A stretch of 64,000 nt of DNA from assembly GCA_963739375.1 (NCBI GenBank), contig CAVUAF010000014.1:62001-126000 (forward strand). Direction: 5' to 3'. This document shows positions 43,665 through 52,208 of this stretch, one piece after another. The notes beneath the pieces were generated by a model. It did no database searches and had not been told where the DNA came from. It saw nothing but the letters and a program-made list of their open reading frames with translations. Source of the DNA: CAVUAF01 sp963739375 (GTDB lineage: Bacteria; Acidobacteriota; Terriglobia; Terriglobales; Acidobacteriaceae). The translations under genes were made by a program, and so were the position numbers. Within the stretch, counting starts at the first letter, position 1. Each line of letters starts with the position of its first letter.

Positions 43665-43877
43665 GGATGCGACCGCTGCCGCGCGCCGGCAGGCCTGGCG
43701 GTCACCGGAAATGGCGCTTGAAGCGCCGCCGAGGTTCGGCAATAATTCAAAGTTCCACCCAAAGAGCCCCTTATCCTCGGCATCTTTTCTGGAACACGAG
43801 CGGCGTGGGGAGAATCCAAACAGACGGGCCGGGCACAGCGGCGAACGTGGTCCAGCCATGCGGCACAAGGAGCGCGC

Positions 43878-44822
43878 ATGATTCAGAAGTCCGAAAAGAT
43901 CTGGCACAACGGCAACCTGATTCCCTGGGACGACGCCAAGATCCACGTGATGTCGCACGTGGTGAACTATGGCTCGGCGGTCTTTGAAGGCATTCGCTGC
44001 TACCAGCTGCCCGACGGCCCGGCCATTTTCCGCGTGCAGGAGCACACCCAGCGCCTGCTGGACTCGGCCAAGATCTACCGCATCGACCTGGAGTACTCCA
44101 AGGACGACCTGGTCGCCGCCATGGTGAAGCTGGTGCAGGCGAACCAGGTGTGGCCGTGCTACATCCGGCCCATCGTGCTGCGCGGCTACGGGCAGGTGGG
44201 GGTCAATCCGTTCAACTCGCCGATCGAGGTCTACATAGCGAACTACGCCTGGGGGAAATACCTGGGCAGCGACGCCGAGCAGGGCGTGGACGTGTGCGTC
44301 TCGTCGTGGAACCGGATGGCGCCGAACACGCTGCCGGCGATGGCCAAGGCGGGCGCCAACTACATGAACTCGCAGCTCATCAAGATGGAAGCCATCATGA
44401 ACGGCTACGTCGAGGGCATCGCGCTGGACGTGAGCGGGTACGTCAGCGAAGGCTCGGGGGAGAACCTGTTCGTGGTGCGCAACGGCATCCTCTACACCGC
44501 GCCCCTCGGCAACTCCGTCCTGCCGGGCATTACCCGCGATTCGGTGCTGCAGATCGCGCGCGACCGCGGCCTCCCGGTGGCCGAACAGATGATCCCCCGG
44601 GAGCTCCTCTATATCGCCGACGAGGTGTTCTTCAGCGGCACCGCGGCGGAGATTACGCCCATCCGCTCGGTGGACAAGATCAGCGTCGGCAAAGGCACGG
44701 TGGGCCCCATCACCAAGAGCATCCTGCACGACTTCTACGGGATCGTGAACGGCACCGCGCCCGACCGCTTCAACTGGTTCACCCGGGTGCCGGTAGCGAA
44801 CAAGCAGGCCGTCGGCGTCTAA
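43878..44822 (+). CDS. ilvE: Branched-chain amino acid aminotransferase
   Basis: IlvE performs the last, reversible transamination of leucine, isoleucine and valine synthesis. The 314-aa protein has HVVNYGSAVFEGIRCYQLPDG, PAMAKAGANYMNSQLIKMEA with the PLP lysine (about Lys157), VEGIALDVSGYVSEGSGENL and VLPGITRDSV. It is the right length and ends normally. The 213-bp upstream region has no clear repeats or regulatory site. A GC-rich terminator follows. Confidence 0.96.
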   Translation: MIQKSEKIWHNGNLIPWDDAKIHVMSHVVNYGSAVFEGIRCYQLPDGPAIFRVQEHTQRLLDSAKIYRIDLEYSKDDLVAAMVKLVQANQVWPCYIRPIVLRGYGQVGVNPFNSPIEVYIANYAWGKYLGSDAEQGVDVCVSSWNRMAPNTLPAMAKAGANYMNSQLIKMEAIMNGYVEGIALDVSGYVSEGSGENLFVVRNGILYTAPLGNSVLPGITRDSVLQIARDRGLPVAEQMIPRELLYIADEVFFSGTAAEITPIRSVDKISVGKGTVGPITKSILHDFYGIVNGTAPDRFNWFTRVPVANKQAVGV

Positions 44823-44842
44823 CCATCCGGCAGCAACACGAA

Positions 44843-44868
44843 GCCCGGCCACTACGGCCGGGCTTTCT
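44843..44868 (+). terminator. Terminator after ilvE
   Basis: GCCCGGCC-ACTAC-GGCCGGGC followed by TTTCTTCTT. Confidence 0.85.
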
Positions 44869-44959
44869 TCTTAGTCCCAACTGCAAATCTCCGCATAGAC
44901 TATGCCGGACTTCGTTCTAAGATGCGCAGGTCGAAACTTGACGCCAAGCGGAGGTCTTT

Positions 44960-47146
44960 ATGCGCAGCGCAGCTGTCCTCTTGACCATGTGTCTCACGGC
45001 CGCGAGTTGGGCCGCCACACCAGCACCCACCGACCCGAAGGCGCCGCCGGCAGCGTCCGCCGCGGCCCGCCTGCCGGTGCGGCGCATCGTGCTCTACAAG
45101 AACGGGGTCGGCTACTTCGAGCACGTCGGGCGCGTGCGCGGCACCCAGGACTTGACCATCGACTTCACCAGCGCGCAGCTCAACGACGTGCTGAAGTCCC
45201 TCACGGTGGTCGACATGGGGGAGGGCCGCATCACCGGCGTGCGCTACGACTCCACCGCGCCGCTCAGCGAGCGCATGAAGACGCTGCGCATCGGGGTGGG
45301 AGAGCAGACTTCACAGGCCGACTTCCTGGGCGCCCTGCGCGGCGCGCGCGTCGAAGTACGCGCCGGGGCCGCCGCTGTCACCGGCAAGATCCTCGCTGTC
45401 GAACAGCGGCAACGCGCGAACGATAAAGGCGTGGTCACCACCGTCGCCGATCTTTCGCTGGTCACCGATGCCGGCGAATTGCGCACCTTTGAGCTGGGGC
45501 CGGCCACCGCCGTCCGCATCATCGAGCGCGACCTCGCGGAAGACGTGGGCCGCTACCTCGACCTGATCGGCTCCACGCGCAGCCGAGACCTGCGCCGCAT
45601 GGTCATCTCCAGCGCCGGAACCGGCGACCGCGACCTCTTCGTCGGCTACATCAGCGAGGTGCCGGTCTGGAAGAGCACCTACCGCATCCTCCTGCCCGAG
45701 AAAACGGGCGGCAAGGCGCGTTTGCAGGGCTGGGCCATCGTGGACAACACCGTCGGCGAAGACTGGAACGACGTGCAGCTGTCGCTGGTGGCGGGTGCGG
45801 CACAGTCGTTTATCCAGGAAATTTCGCGGCCCTACTACACGCGCCGCCCGGTTGTGGCGCTGCCGGAGTCGGTGCTGCTGTCGCCGCAATCGCACCAGGC
45901 GACCATGCAATTCGACCGGCTGGAGTTGTTCGCTAAGCAGCAGCAGCCGCCGGCGGCGGCGCCGGCATCGCCTGCGGGAATCAGAACCGGGGGCGCCCTT
46001 GGCGGTGTCGGCCCCGGCAGTGGGGGCGGCATTGCCGGCGGAACCGCCCGTATCGGCGGCGCTGGGACCGCAAGCAAGACGGACTCCTTCGCCGCCGAAG
46101 CGCCGACGATGGCAGACTCGATCTCCCGGCTGGAAGACCTCCAGGCAGAAGCGCAAGGCGCCACCGCCGGCGACTTGTTCCGCTACGACATCAAGCAGCG
46201 CATCACCATCGGCAAAAACCAATCCGCGCTGGTGCCCATCATCAACGCCCCCATCGACGCCGAGAAGGTGACGCTCTGGAACAGCGGCGGCGGGGACTCC
46301 AAGCACCGTGCGCTGCGGGCGCTCTGGCTGAAGAACACCAGCGACCTCACGCTCGATGCCGGCACCTTCAACGTGCTCGATGCCGCCACCTTTGCCGGCG
46401 AAGGGCTGGTGGACATATTGAAACCCGGCGAACGGCGACTGGTTTCCTACGCGGCCGATTCGGCCGTACGCGTCACTTCCGACGGCCAGAGCGAAAGCCA
46501 GCCGATCACCCGGGTTCGCATCGCCAGGGGCGTCATGCGGGTGACGCGCGGGGAGCGCCGCACCACCATTTACAAAATCCACAACGCCGACATGGAGGCG
46601 CGCAATGTCGTGCTGGAGCATCCGCTGCAAGCAGGCTGGAAACTCACCGACGAGGTGAAGCCGGAGGAGACCTCGGCCTCGTTCTATCGTTTCCGCGTGC
46701 CCGTCGAGCCGGACAAGACCACGGAACTCAAGCTCGTGGAGAACCATCCGCAGGAAACCACGCTGTCGCTCAGCGCCCTGACCCCGGACCAAATCCAGGT
46801 CATGTTCCGCGGCCGCACCGTGCCGGCGGCGATCGAGGCCTCGCTGCAACGCATCATGGCAAAGAAAAACGAGGTCAGCGGGGTGGACCAGCAGCTGCGC
46901 TCACGCCAGCAGGAAATGGAAACCATCGGCAGCGATCAAGCGCGCGTGCGCGAGAACATGAAGGCGCTCAAGGGCAGCGCGGAAGAAAAAGCGCTGCTGC
47001 AACGCTATGCCCAGCAACTCAATCAGCAGGAAGACCGACTGGCCACGCTGCGCAAGGAGCTTGCCGACCTGCGGTCGCAGCGCGATCGTCTGGGCGCGGA
47101 ACTTGACCGCATGGTGGGCGAAGTAACGCTCGACGAAGGGATGTAA
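44960..47146 (+). CDS. DUF4139 domain-containing exported protein
   Basis: The 728-aa protein has a signal peptide (MRSAAVLLTMCLTAASWAAT) and a core that begins LPVRRIVLYKNGVGYFEHVG, then SFTSAQLNDVLKSL-like text, VPVWKSTYRILLPEKTGGKA, RLQGWAIVDNTVGEDWNDVQ (the DUF4139 beta core), an internal Gly/Ala-rich linker and a C-terminal coiled coil (VRENMKALKGSAEEKALLQR). DUF4139 proteins include mucoidy inhibitor A-like proteins; function unknown. An AGCGGAGGTCTTT site precedes the ATG. It stands between two conserved terminators. Confidence 0.85.
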   Translation: MRSAAVLLTMCLTAASWAATPAPTDPKAPPAASAAARLPVRRIVLYKNGVGYFEHVGRVRGTQDLTIDFTSAQLNDVLKSLTVVDMGEGRITGVRYDSTAPLSERMKTLRIGVGEQTSQADFLGALRGARVEVRAGAAAVTGKILAVEQRQRANDKGVVTTVADLSLVTDAGELRTFELGPATAVRIIERDLAEDVGRYLDLIGSTRSRDLRRMVISSAGTGDRDLFVGYISEVPVWKSTYRILLPEKTGGKARLQGWAIVDNTVGEDWNDVQLSLVAGAAQSFIQEISRPYYTRRPVVALPESVLLSPQSHQATMQFDRLELFAKQQQPPAAAPASPAGIRTGGALGGVGPGSGGGIAGGTARIGGAGTASKTDSFAAEAPTMADSISRLEDLQAEAQGATAGDLFRYDIKQRITIGKNQSALVPIINAPIDAEKVTLWNSGGGDSKHRALRALWLKNTSDLTLDAGTFNVLDAATFAGEGLVDILKPGERRLVSYAADSAVRVTSDGQSESQPITRVRIARGVMRVTRGERRTTIYKIHNADMEARNVVLEHPLQAGWKLTDEVKPEETSASFYRFRVPVEPDKTTELKLVENHPQETTLSLSALTPDQIQVMFRGRTVPAAIEASLQRIMAKKNEVSGVDQQLRSRQQEMETIGSDQARVRENMKALKGSAEEKALLQRYAQQLNQQEDRLATLRKELADLRSQRDRLGAELDRMVGEVTLDEGM

Positions 47147-47175
47147 GGCTTCGTCGCCAGCGGTTGTCCAACTTA

Positions 47176-47201
47176 GCCCGGCCACCGCGGCCGGGCTTTT
47201 T
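47176..47201 (+). terminator. Terminator after the DUF4139 gene
   Basis: GCCCGGCC-ACCGC-GGCCGGGC followed by TTTTTC. Confidence 0.88.
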
Positions 47202-47286
47202 CGTGATGGCGGGAAAAGTTCGCGCGACTTCCCTGAGCGCGGGGCGTCAGATATTCTTGCACCCTTACTTTCTGAGGAGGAACCCC

Positions 47287-47817
47287 ATGGCCGCTCCTGC
47301 TTCCGCGCCCGCCCTGAATCCTGCCACCGCACTGGCCTATCGCGACCTGCTGCTGGGCAAAATCCAGTACGAGCTGAAGGCGACGCGCCGCGTCATCGCC
47401 GCGGTGCCCGAAGACAAGAAGAACTACAAGCCGCATCCGAACTCACGCAGCGCGTGGGAACTGGCGCTCCACCTGGCGCAGAGCGAGGTCTGGTTTCTCA
47501 ACAGCATCGCGGACGCCAACTTCGCGTGGACGGGGGACCCGCCGGCGCCGGCGGCCACGGTCGCCGACCTGGCCGCGTGGTACGAGAAGAACACGACGGC
47601 GGGGATCGGCCGGGTGCAGGCCCTGACGCCGCAGCAACTGCTCACCACGGCGTCCTTCTTCGGCATCGCCAACGACCCGGTGGTGCTCTACCTGATGTTT
47701 GCGCACGAGCACAGCGTCCACCACCGCGCGCAGCTCTCGGTGTACCTGCGGCCCATGGGCGCCAAGGTTCCCGACATCTACGGTGGCAGCTTCGACGAGC
47801 CGTTTACGGGCGCGTAG
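47287..47817 (+). CDS. DinB family protein
   Basis: The 176-aa protein is a four-helix DinB-type fold. SAWELALHLAQSEVWFLNS, and YLMFAHEHSVHHRAQLSVYL with H-x-x-x-H-H, supply the metal-binding histidines. DinB/YfiT enzymes bind divalent metal and may act as thiol transferases. The ATG has a strong AGGAGGAACCCC site; longer in-frame starts read through the preceding terminator. A CACAGAG-word palindrome follows. Confidence 0.9.
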   Translation: MAAPASAPALNPATALAYRDLLLGKIQYELKATRRVIAAVPEDKKNYKPHPNSRSAWELALHLAQSEVWFLNSIADANFAWTGDPPAPAATVADLAAWYEKNTTAGIGRVQALTPQQLLTTASFFGIANDPVVLYLMFAHEHSVHHRAQLSVYLRPMGAKVPDIYGGSFDEPFTGA

Positions 47818-47820
47818 AAC

Positions 47821-47898
47821 ATCCACCACAGAGGCACGGAGACACAGAGAAAGGCAAAATAGATTCTTCTCGGTGACTCTGTGTCTCGGTGGTGGACG
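47821..47898. repeat. CACAGAGG-word palindrome
   Basis: CCACCACAGAG-GCACGG-AGACACAGAG pairs with CTCTGTGTCTCGGTGGTGG, again with an unpaired GCACGG word on the left. It has the same design as the 1931-2002 element but different word bases. Confidence 0.8.
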
Positions 47899-49173
47899 TC
47901 ATGCCCCGGGCAAGTCCGAGCTGCCGGTAATCAGGCGAATGCCGCGCTGCCGGGTGGCGTACGCCCAGGCCCACTCCAGCATCACCAGCACGCGGTTGCG
48001 GAAGCCAATCAGATAGAGGATGTGGACGAAGGTCCACATCAGCCAGGCGAGACGGCCGCTGAAGTGGAGCCGCCCCAGCTCGGCCACGGCGGCGGCGCGG
48101 CCGATGGTCGCGAGGCTGCCCATGTCGCGATAATGGAAGGCCTCGGCGGCGCGGCCGCGGCTGCGCAGCCAGACATTGCGCGCCGCCCAGCGTCCCTGCT
48201 GGATGGCAACCGGGGCCACCCCGGGCAGGAACTTCCCTTCTCCGGTCTTGAATGCCGCCAGGTCGCCGACCACGAAAACCTCGGGGTGACCGGGGAGGCT
48301 GAGGTCGGGCTCGACCAGGACGCGCCCGGCGCGATCGGTGGCCGTCCCGAACTGGCGGCCGAGCGGCGAGGCGGCCACGCCCGCGGCCCACAGCACGACG
48401 TCGGCGGCCAGCGGCGTTTCCCCCATCCAGACCCGGCCAGGCTCGATGCGCGTGACCTGGGCGCCGGTCCTGACTTCCACGCCCAAGCGGCGCAGTTGCT
48501 CCTCGGCGCTGCGGGAGAGGTCGGGGGGATAGCTGGGGAGGACGCGCGGCCCGCCTTCCAGCAGCAGCACGCGGGTGCGGCGCGGGTCGATGGAGCGGAA
48601 ATCGTGCGCCAGCGCGTGGCGGGCGATGTCGGCGAGCGCGCCGGCCAGTTCCACCCCGGTGGCGCCGGCGCCGACGACGACAAAGCTGACGCTGGGGGCG
48701 TCGGGGTGAGGGCTCACGCCGGCGAGCTGCCGCCGCTCCGCCAGTTCGTAGGCGAGCAAAACGCGGCGGCGAATCTCCAGCGCGTCTTCGATGGACTTCA
48801 GGCCGGGGGCCAGCGGCGCCCAGTCGTCGTGGCCGAAGTAGGAGTGGGAAGCGCCGGCGGCGACGATCAGGTAGTCGTAGGCCAGTTCGAGGTGGGTGAG
48901 GCGCACCACGCGGCGCGCGAGATCGAACCCGACGGCCTCGTCGAGCAGCACTTCGACATTGCGATAGCGGCGGAGGATGCTGCGGATCGGGGAAGCGATG
49001 TCGGCGGGCGAGAGGACGGCGCTGGCCACCTGGTAGAGCAGCGGCTGGAAGACGTGGTGGTTCTTGCGATCGACCACCGTGACGCGCAGGCCGCGGCGGG
49101 CGGCGTCGCGCGCGGCATAGAGGCCGGCAAAGCCGCCGCCGATGACCACCAGCTGGGGAGCGCGTTCCGGCAT
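47899..49173 (-). CDS. ndh: NAD(P)/FAD-dependent oxidoreductase, type II NADH dehydrogenase
   Basis: The 424-aa protein begins PQLVVIGGGFAGLYAARDAA (FAD Rossmann), then VTVVDRKNHHVFQPLLYQVA, DYLIVAAGASHSYFGHDDWA, VVVGAGATGVELAGALADIA (NADH Rossmann), VWAAGV, and HPEVFVVGDLAAF. It ends with a C-terminal amphipathic segment (GRLAWLMWTFVHILYLIGFR) for peripheral membrane attachment. It transfers electrons from NADH to quinone without proton pumping. The start MPERAPQ was chosen as the only ATG near the Rossmann strand. A word palindrome lies upstream. Confidence 0.93.
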   Translation of the reverse strand: MPERAPQLVVIGGGFAGLYAARDAARRGLRVTVVDRKNHHVFQPLLYQVASAVLSPADIASPIRSILRRYRNVEVLLDEAVGFDLARRVVRLTHLELAYDYLIVAAGASHSYFGHDDWAPLAPGLKSIEDALEIRRRVLLAYELAERRQLAGVSPHPDAPSVSFVVVGAGATGVELAGALADIARHALAHDFRSIDPRRTRVLLLEGGPRVLPSYPPDLSRSAEEQLRRLGVEVRTGAQVTRIEPGRVWMGETPLAADVVLWAAGVAASPLGRQFGTATDRAGRVLVEPDLSLPGHPEVFVVGDLAAFKTGEGKFLPGVAPVAIQQGRWAARNVWLRSRGRAAEAFHYRDMGSLATIGRAAAVAELGRLHFSGRLAWLMWTFVHILYLIGFRNRVLVMLEWAWAYATRQRGIRLITGSSDLPGA

Positions 49174-49191
49174 AGGACATTCTAAAGGCGG

Positions 49192-49285
49192 CCGTTGGTC
49201 TTTGGCCGAGGGTCTTTGGCTGTTGGTCGTTGGTCGTTGGCAAAACCCTCGGCCAAAGACCAACGACCAACCACCAACGACGCCC
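49192..49285. repeat. GGTCGTTGG-word palindrome
   Basis: GGTCTTTGGCCGAGG and GGTCGTTGGTCGTTGG words lie to the left of CAAAA. CCTCGGCCAAAGACC and AACGACCAACCACCAACGAC words lie to the right, so the arms pair. A short relative, GGTCGTTGGTCGTTGGC, is at 59562-59580. Confidence 0.85.
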
Positions 49286-49501
49286 TGCCGGGCTTCACTT
49301 TGGTCCCGCCGATCGCCGGGCGGGCATCTGCCGAATTGCCTCCAGCGCGCCGCCGTGGTAACTTCAGCCTCCCGAAGCAGTTCTGCGGCGGACCGGGGCG
49401 AAAGCTCCGGTGGAGGTGGGGTTGATTCGCCGGCTGGAAGGCCGGTGCTCTCCCTGCCGGTTTTCCGCCGCCGGCGCCCCAAGCTTCGGCAGGACTGACC
49501 C

Positions 49502-50630
49502 ATGCAGATTGATGATCTCCTCAAAATCGCGATGGAGCGGAAGGCTTCCGACTTGCACCTGAAGGTCGGCAACTTCCCGCACATCCGGGTGGACGGCGAC
49601 CTGGCGGCGCTGACCGACCAGACGCGCGTCTCCGCCGGAAGACATGCTGAACATGGCGTTCAGCATGATGTCGAACCGGCAGAAGCAGAAGTTCAAAGAA
49701 AACGCCGAGCTCGACATGGCGTACGGCGTGGCCGGGCTGGGGCGCTTCCGCGTCAACGTCTTCCAGCAGCGCGGCAACGTGGGCCTGGTGCTGCGCGTCA
49801 TTCCCACCAAGATCCGCGCGCTGGACGAGCTCTACATGCCGAAGATCGTGGAGCAGATTTGCGAGGAGCGCGCGGCCTGGTGCTGGTGACCGGGGCGACC
49901 GGCTCGGGCAAATCGACGACGCTGGCGGCCATGATCGACCGCATCAACTCGACCCGCGCCGGAGCACATCGTCACCATCGAGGACCCCATCGAGTTTCTG
50001 CACCGCGACAAAAAGGGGTTCGTCAACCAGCGCGAGGTGGAGGTGGATACGCCGTCGTTCGGCTCGGCGCTGCGCGCCAGCCTGCGCCAGGACCCGGACG
50101 TGATCCTGGTGGGCGAAATGCGCGACCTGGAGACGATCGGGACGGCGCTGCACGCCGCCGAAACCGGCCACCTGGTGTTCTCGCACCCTGCACACGCTGG
50201 ACGCGGCGGAGACCATCAACCGCATCATCGCCGTCTTCCCGCCGCCGGAGCAGAAACAGATCCGGCTGCAGCTGGCGGGCACATTCGAAGGCGGTGGTAA
50301 GCCAGCGCCTGGTGCGCAAGGCCGACGGCGCGGGCCGCGTGCCCGCGGTCGAGGTGATGATCGCCACCGCCTACATCCGCGAGTGCATCATCAACCCCGG
50401 AGAAGACGCGCCGATCCGCGAGGCCATCCCGCCGGGCACCTCGCAGTACGGCATGCAGACCTTCGACCAGTCGCTCTACGATCTCTACACGCAAGGGCAC
50501 ATTTCGCTACGAAGTGGCGCTGGAGAACGCGTCGAACCCGGACGATTTCAAGCTGCGGGTGCAGGGCATCGGGTCGACCGCCGACGTGGCCCGCGACTCC
50601 ATGCAGTCGGCCGGCTACGGCAACAAGTAG
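49502..50630 (+). pseudogene. pilT: PilT-like twitching motility ATPase with six frameshifts
   Basis: PilT is the hexameric ATPase that retracts type IV pili. Segments are spread over three frames: MQIDDLLKIAMERKASDLHL, PEDMLNMAFSMMSNRQKQKF, GLVLVTGATGSGKSTTLAAM (Walker A), HIVTIEDPIEFLHRDKKGFV, LRQDPDVILVGEMRDLETIG (Walker B), KAVVSQRLVRKADGAGRVPA and YEVALENASNPDDFKLRVQG. Breaks fall near 49633, 49870, 49965, 50190, 50285 and 50508. Five are best explained by one extra base, and the second by one missing or two extra. Corrected, it is about 374 aa, the normal length, with no premature loss of motifs. That pattern favours sequence error over decay. Confidence 0.85.
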
Positions 50631-50648
50631 TTCTCTGCCCCAACCGGG

Positions 50649-50676
50649 AGCCCGGCCGCTCAGCCGGGCTCTTTTC
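50649..50676 (+). terminator. Terminator after pilT
   Basis: AGCCCGGC-CGCTCA-GCCGGGCT followed by CTTTTCTT. It lies between the convergent pilT and secreted-protein genes. Confidence 0.8.
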
Positions 50677-50690
50677 TTGTGGCCTGGGAC

Positions 50691-50996
50691 TCACTTGCAC
50701 TGGAAGCCGGCGGCTTCCAGGTTCTTGACGAGTTTCTCCTGCACGCGGGCGCACACCGCGGTGTCGTGCGCCGCGCTGCCGACTTCCTTGGCCTGGCCGT
50801 CGCGGGTGTAGGTGACGGCGCAGCCGCCGCCCTCGCGGTCCTTGATTTCGACCGTGCGCTCGACCTTGCCGGCGGTGCAGACGACCTTCTTCGCCGCGGC
50901 CGAATCTTTGGCCGGCTTGGCTTTGTCTTGAGCCACGCAGACGGCCGCCGGCACCAGCAGCGCCAGCGCGAACACGGAAATGACGTTCAGCCTCAT
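50691..50996 (-). CDS. Small secreted cysteine-containing protein
   Basis: The 101-aa product has a signal peptide (MRLNVISVFALALLVPAAVC then VAQ). A short Lys/Ala-rich stretch is followed by a compact domain with cysteines in VVCTAGKVERTVEI, GGGCAVTYTRDGQ, DTAVCARVQEKL and GFQCK, which could form two disulfides. I do not recognise the family. It is on the opposite strand to pilT and shares its terminator region. Confidence 0.7.
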   Translation of the reverse strand: MRLNVISVFALALLVPAAVCVAQDKAKPAKDSAAAKKVVCTAGKVERTVEIKDREGGGCAVTYTRDGQAKEVGSAAHDTAVCARVQEKLVKNLEAAGFQCK

Positions 50997-51059
50997 CTTG
51001 CCTCCTCGGGGGATTGCGAAGCACCAGATTGTCGCACGTTCAACCGGAAAGCTAAGGGC

Positions 51060-52058
51060 CTAGGGCTTGCCGCCGAGCGCGGCCAGCGCGGCGCGCGCCT
51101 TGGGGGCCTGCGGGCTATTGGGAGCCTCTTTCAGAAAGAGGGCGTATTCCTGCATGGCCTCGGCGGGCTTGTGGTCCTGCTCCAGTGCGCGGGCCGCCAC
51201 GAAGTGGCCGAGCGCGTACTTCTCGTGGGGCACGGTATGGAGGGTACGGACGGCGGCGGCGGCCTCCTGGTAATGCCCCAGCAGCACGGCAGCTTCGGCG
51301 GCGTACAGCAGGGTTTCGGGATTCAGCGGATCGCTGGCCAGTGACTTGCGCAGGTAGTCGTTGGCGGCGTCGAACTTGTTCTCCTGCAACGCCAGCTTGC
51401 CCAGGTTGGTGTAGGCGCGGCTGAAATGGCCGTTGAGCTGGATCGCCTTCTCGAAGTTCCGCCGCCCGCCTTCGACGTCGCCTTGCTGCATCAGGACGAC
51501 ACCGAGGTTGTTGTAGGCGAGGTCGTAGTCGGGATAGAGCTCGAGGGCCTTGCGGAAATGCTCTGCCGCCGCCGCCAGGTCGTTTTTTAACAGCGCTTCA
51601 TTGCCGCGGTCGACTTCCTTGGCGGCCTTGTCGGGGGCCTTGAGGCGGCCCAGCGAAACCGTGGTGCCGGCTTTGACCGTTGCTTCTCCCCTTTTCTTGA
51701 GCGCGACCGTGACCATAGCGTCGCCGCGCGCGGGGAGCAGCCCGTCCACCATGACTTCCTCGTAGCCGCCGCCGTTCACCAGCAGGCGATAGGTCACCGC
51801 GCGGGGCACGCCGCCGCGGGCAAGCACGGTTCCGATGACCTGGAAGTTCACCTGGCCCTCGCCGTTGGGCACGCCTTCCTTGACGGTGGCGCCGGATTCA
51901 TCCTGGAGCTGCACGTGAATCTGCAGGGCGTCGGGCCCAGTGAGGCGCAGGGGAGTGCCATCCTCCTGGGTGAGGATGATTTTCATGGGGACCGACTGCT
52001 GGGCGGCGGCGAACGCGCTCAGCACCAGGAGAACGACGACAGCAACGAGAGACTTCAT
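51060..52058 (-). CDS. Secreted protein with beta domain and tetratricopeptide repeats
   Basis: The 332-aa protein has a signal peptide (MKSLVAVVVLLVLSAFAAAQ) and an N-terminal beta region (MKIILTQEDGTPLRLTGPDA, YRLLVNGGGYEEVMVDG) resembling a carboxypeptidase-regulatory-like fold. TPRs follow from about residue 145 (LKNDLAAAAEHFRKALELYP, DYDLAYNNLGVVLMQQGDVE and four more). It resembles acidobacterial periplasmic TPR proteins. It sits downstream of the TonB receptor on the same strand, separated by the receptor terminator and a GCATGCCGGC palindrome. Confidence 0.8.
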   Translation of the reverse strand: MKSLVAVVVLLVLSAFAAAQQSVPMKIILTQEDGTPLRLTGPDALQIHVQLQDESGATVKEGVPNGEGQVNFQVIGTVLARGGVPRAVTYRLLVNGGGYEEVMVDGLLPARGDAMVTVALKKRGEATVKAGTTVSLGRLKAPDKAAKEVDRGNEALLKNDLAAAAEHFRKALELYPDYDLAYNNLGVVLMQQGDVEGGRRNFEKAIQLNGHFSRAYTNLGKLALQENKFDAANDYLRKSLASDPLNPETLLYAAEAAVLLGHYQEAAAAVRTLHTVPHEKYALGHFVAARALEQDHKPAEAMQEYALFLKEAPNSPQAPKARAALAALGGKP

Positions 52059-52084
52059 GGACCGTCCGGCTCCCTCCAGCCTAT

Positions 52085-52150
52085 CAAAAAGCGGGTTGCG
52101 GCATGCCGGCGTCGCGCCGGCATGCCGGCCGGAGGCCGGCGCTGCCGATG
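52085..52150. repeat. CGGCATGCCGGC palindromes
   Basis: GCATGCCGGCGTCGCGCCGG is followed by CATGCCGGCCGGAGGCCGGC, overlapping inverted repeats between the TPR gene and the receptor terminator. Confidence 0.6.
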
Positions 52151-52159
52151 TCCGCGAGC

Positions 52160-52189
52160 AAAAAAGCGGGGCCGGTTGCCCGGCCCCGC
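52160..52189 (-). terminator. Terminator of the TonB-dependent receptor gene
   Basis: Reading leftward, GCGGGGCCGG-GCAA-CCGGCCCCGC is followed by TTTTTTGC. Confidence 0.9.
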
Positions 52190-52208
52190 GAGGTTCACAC
52201 TGCAATGG

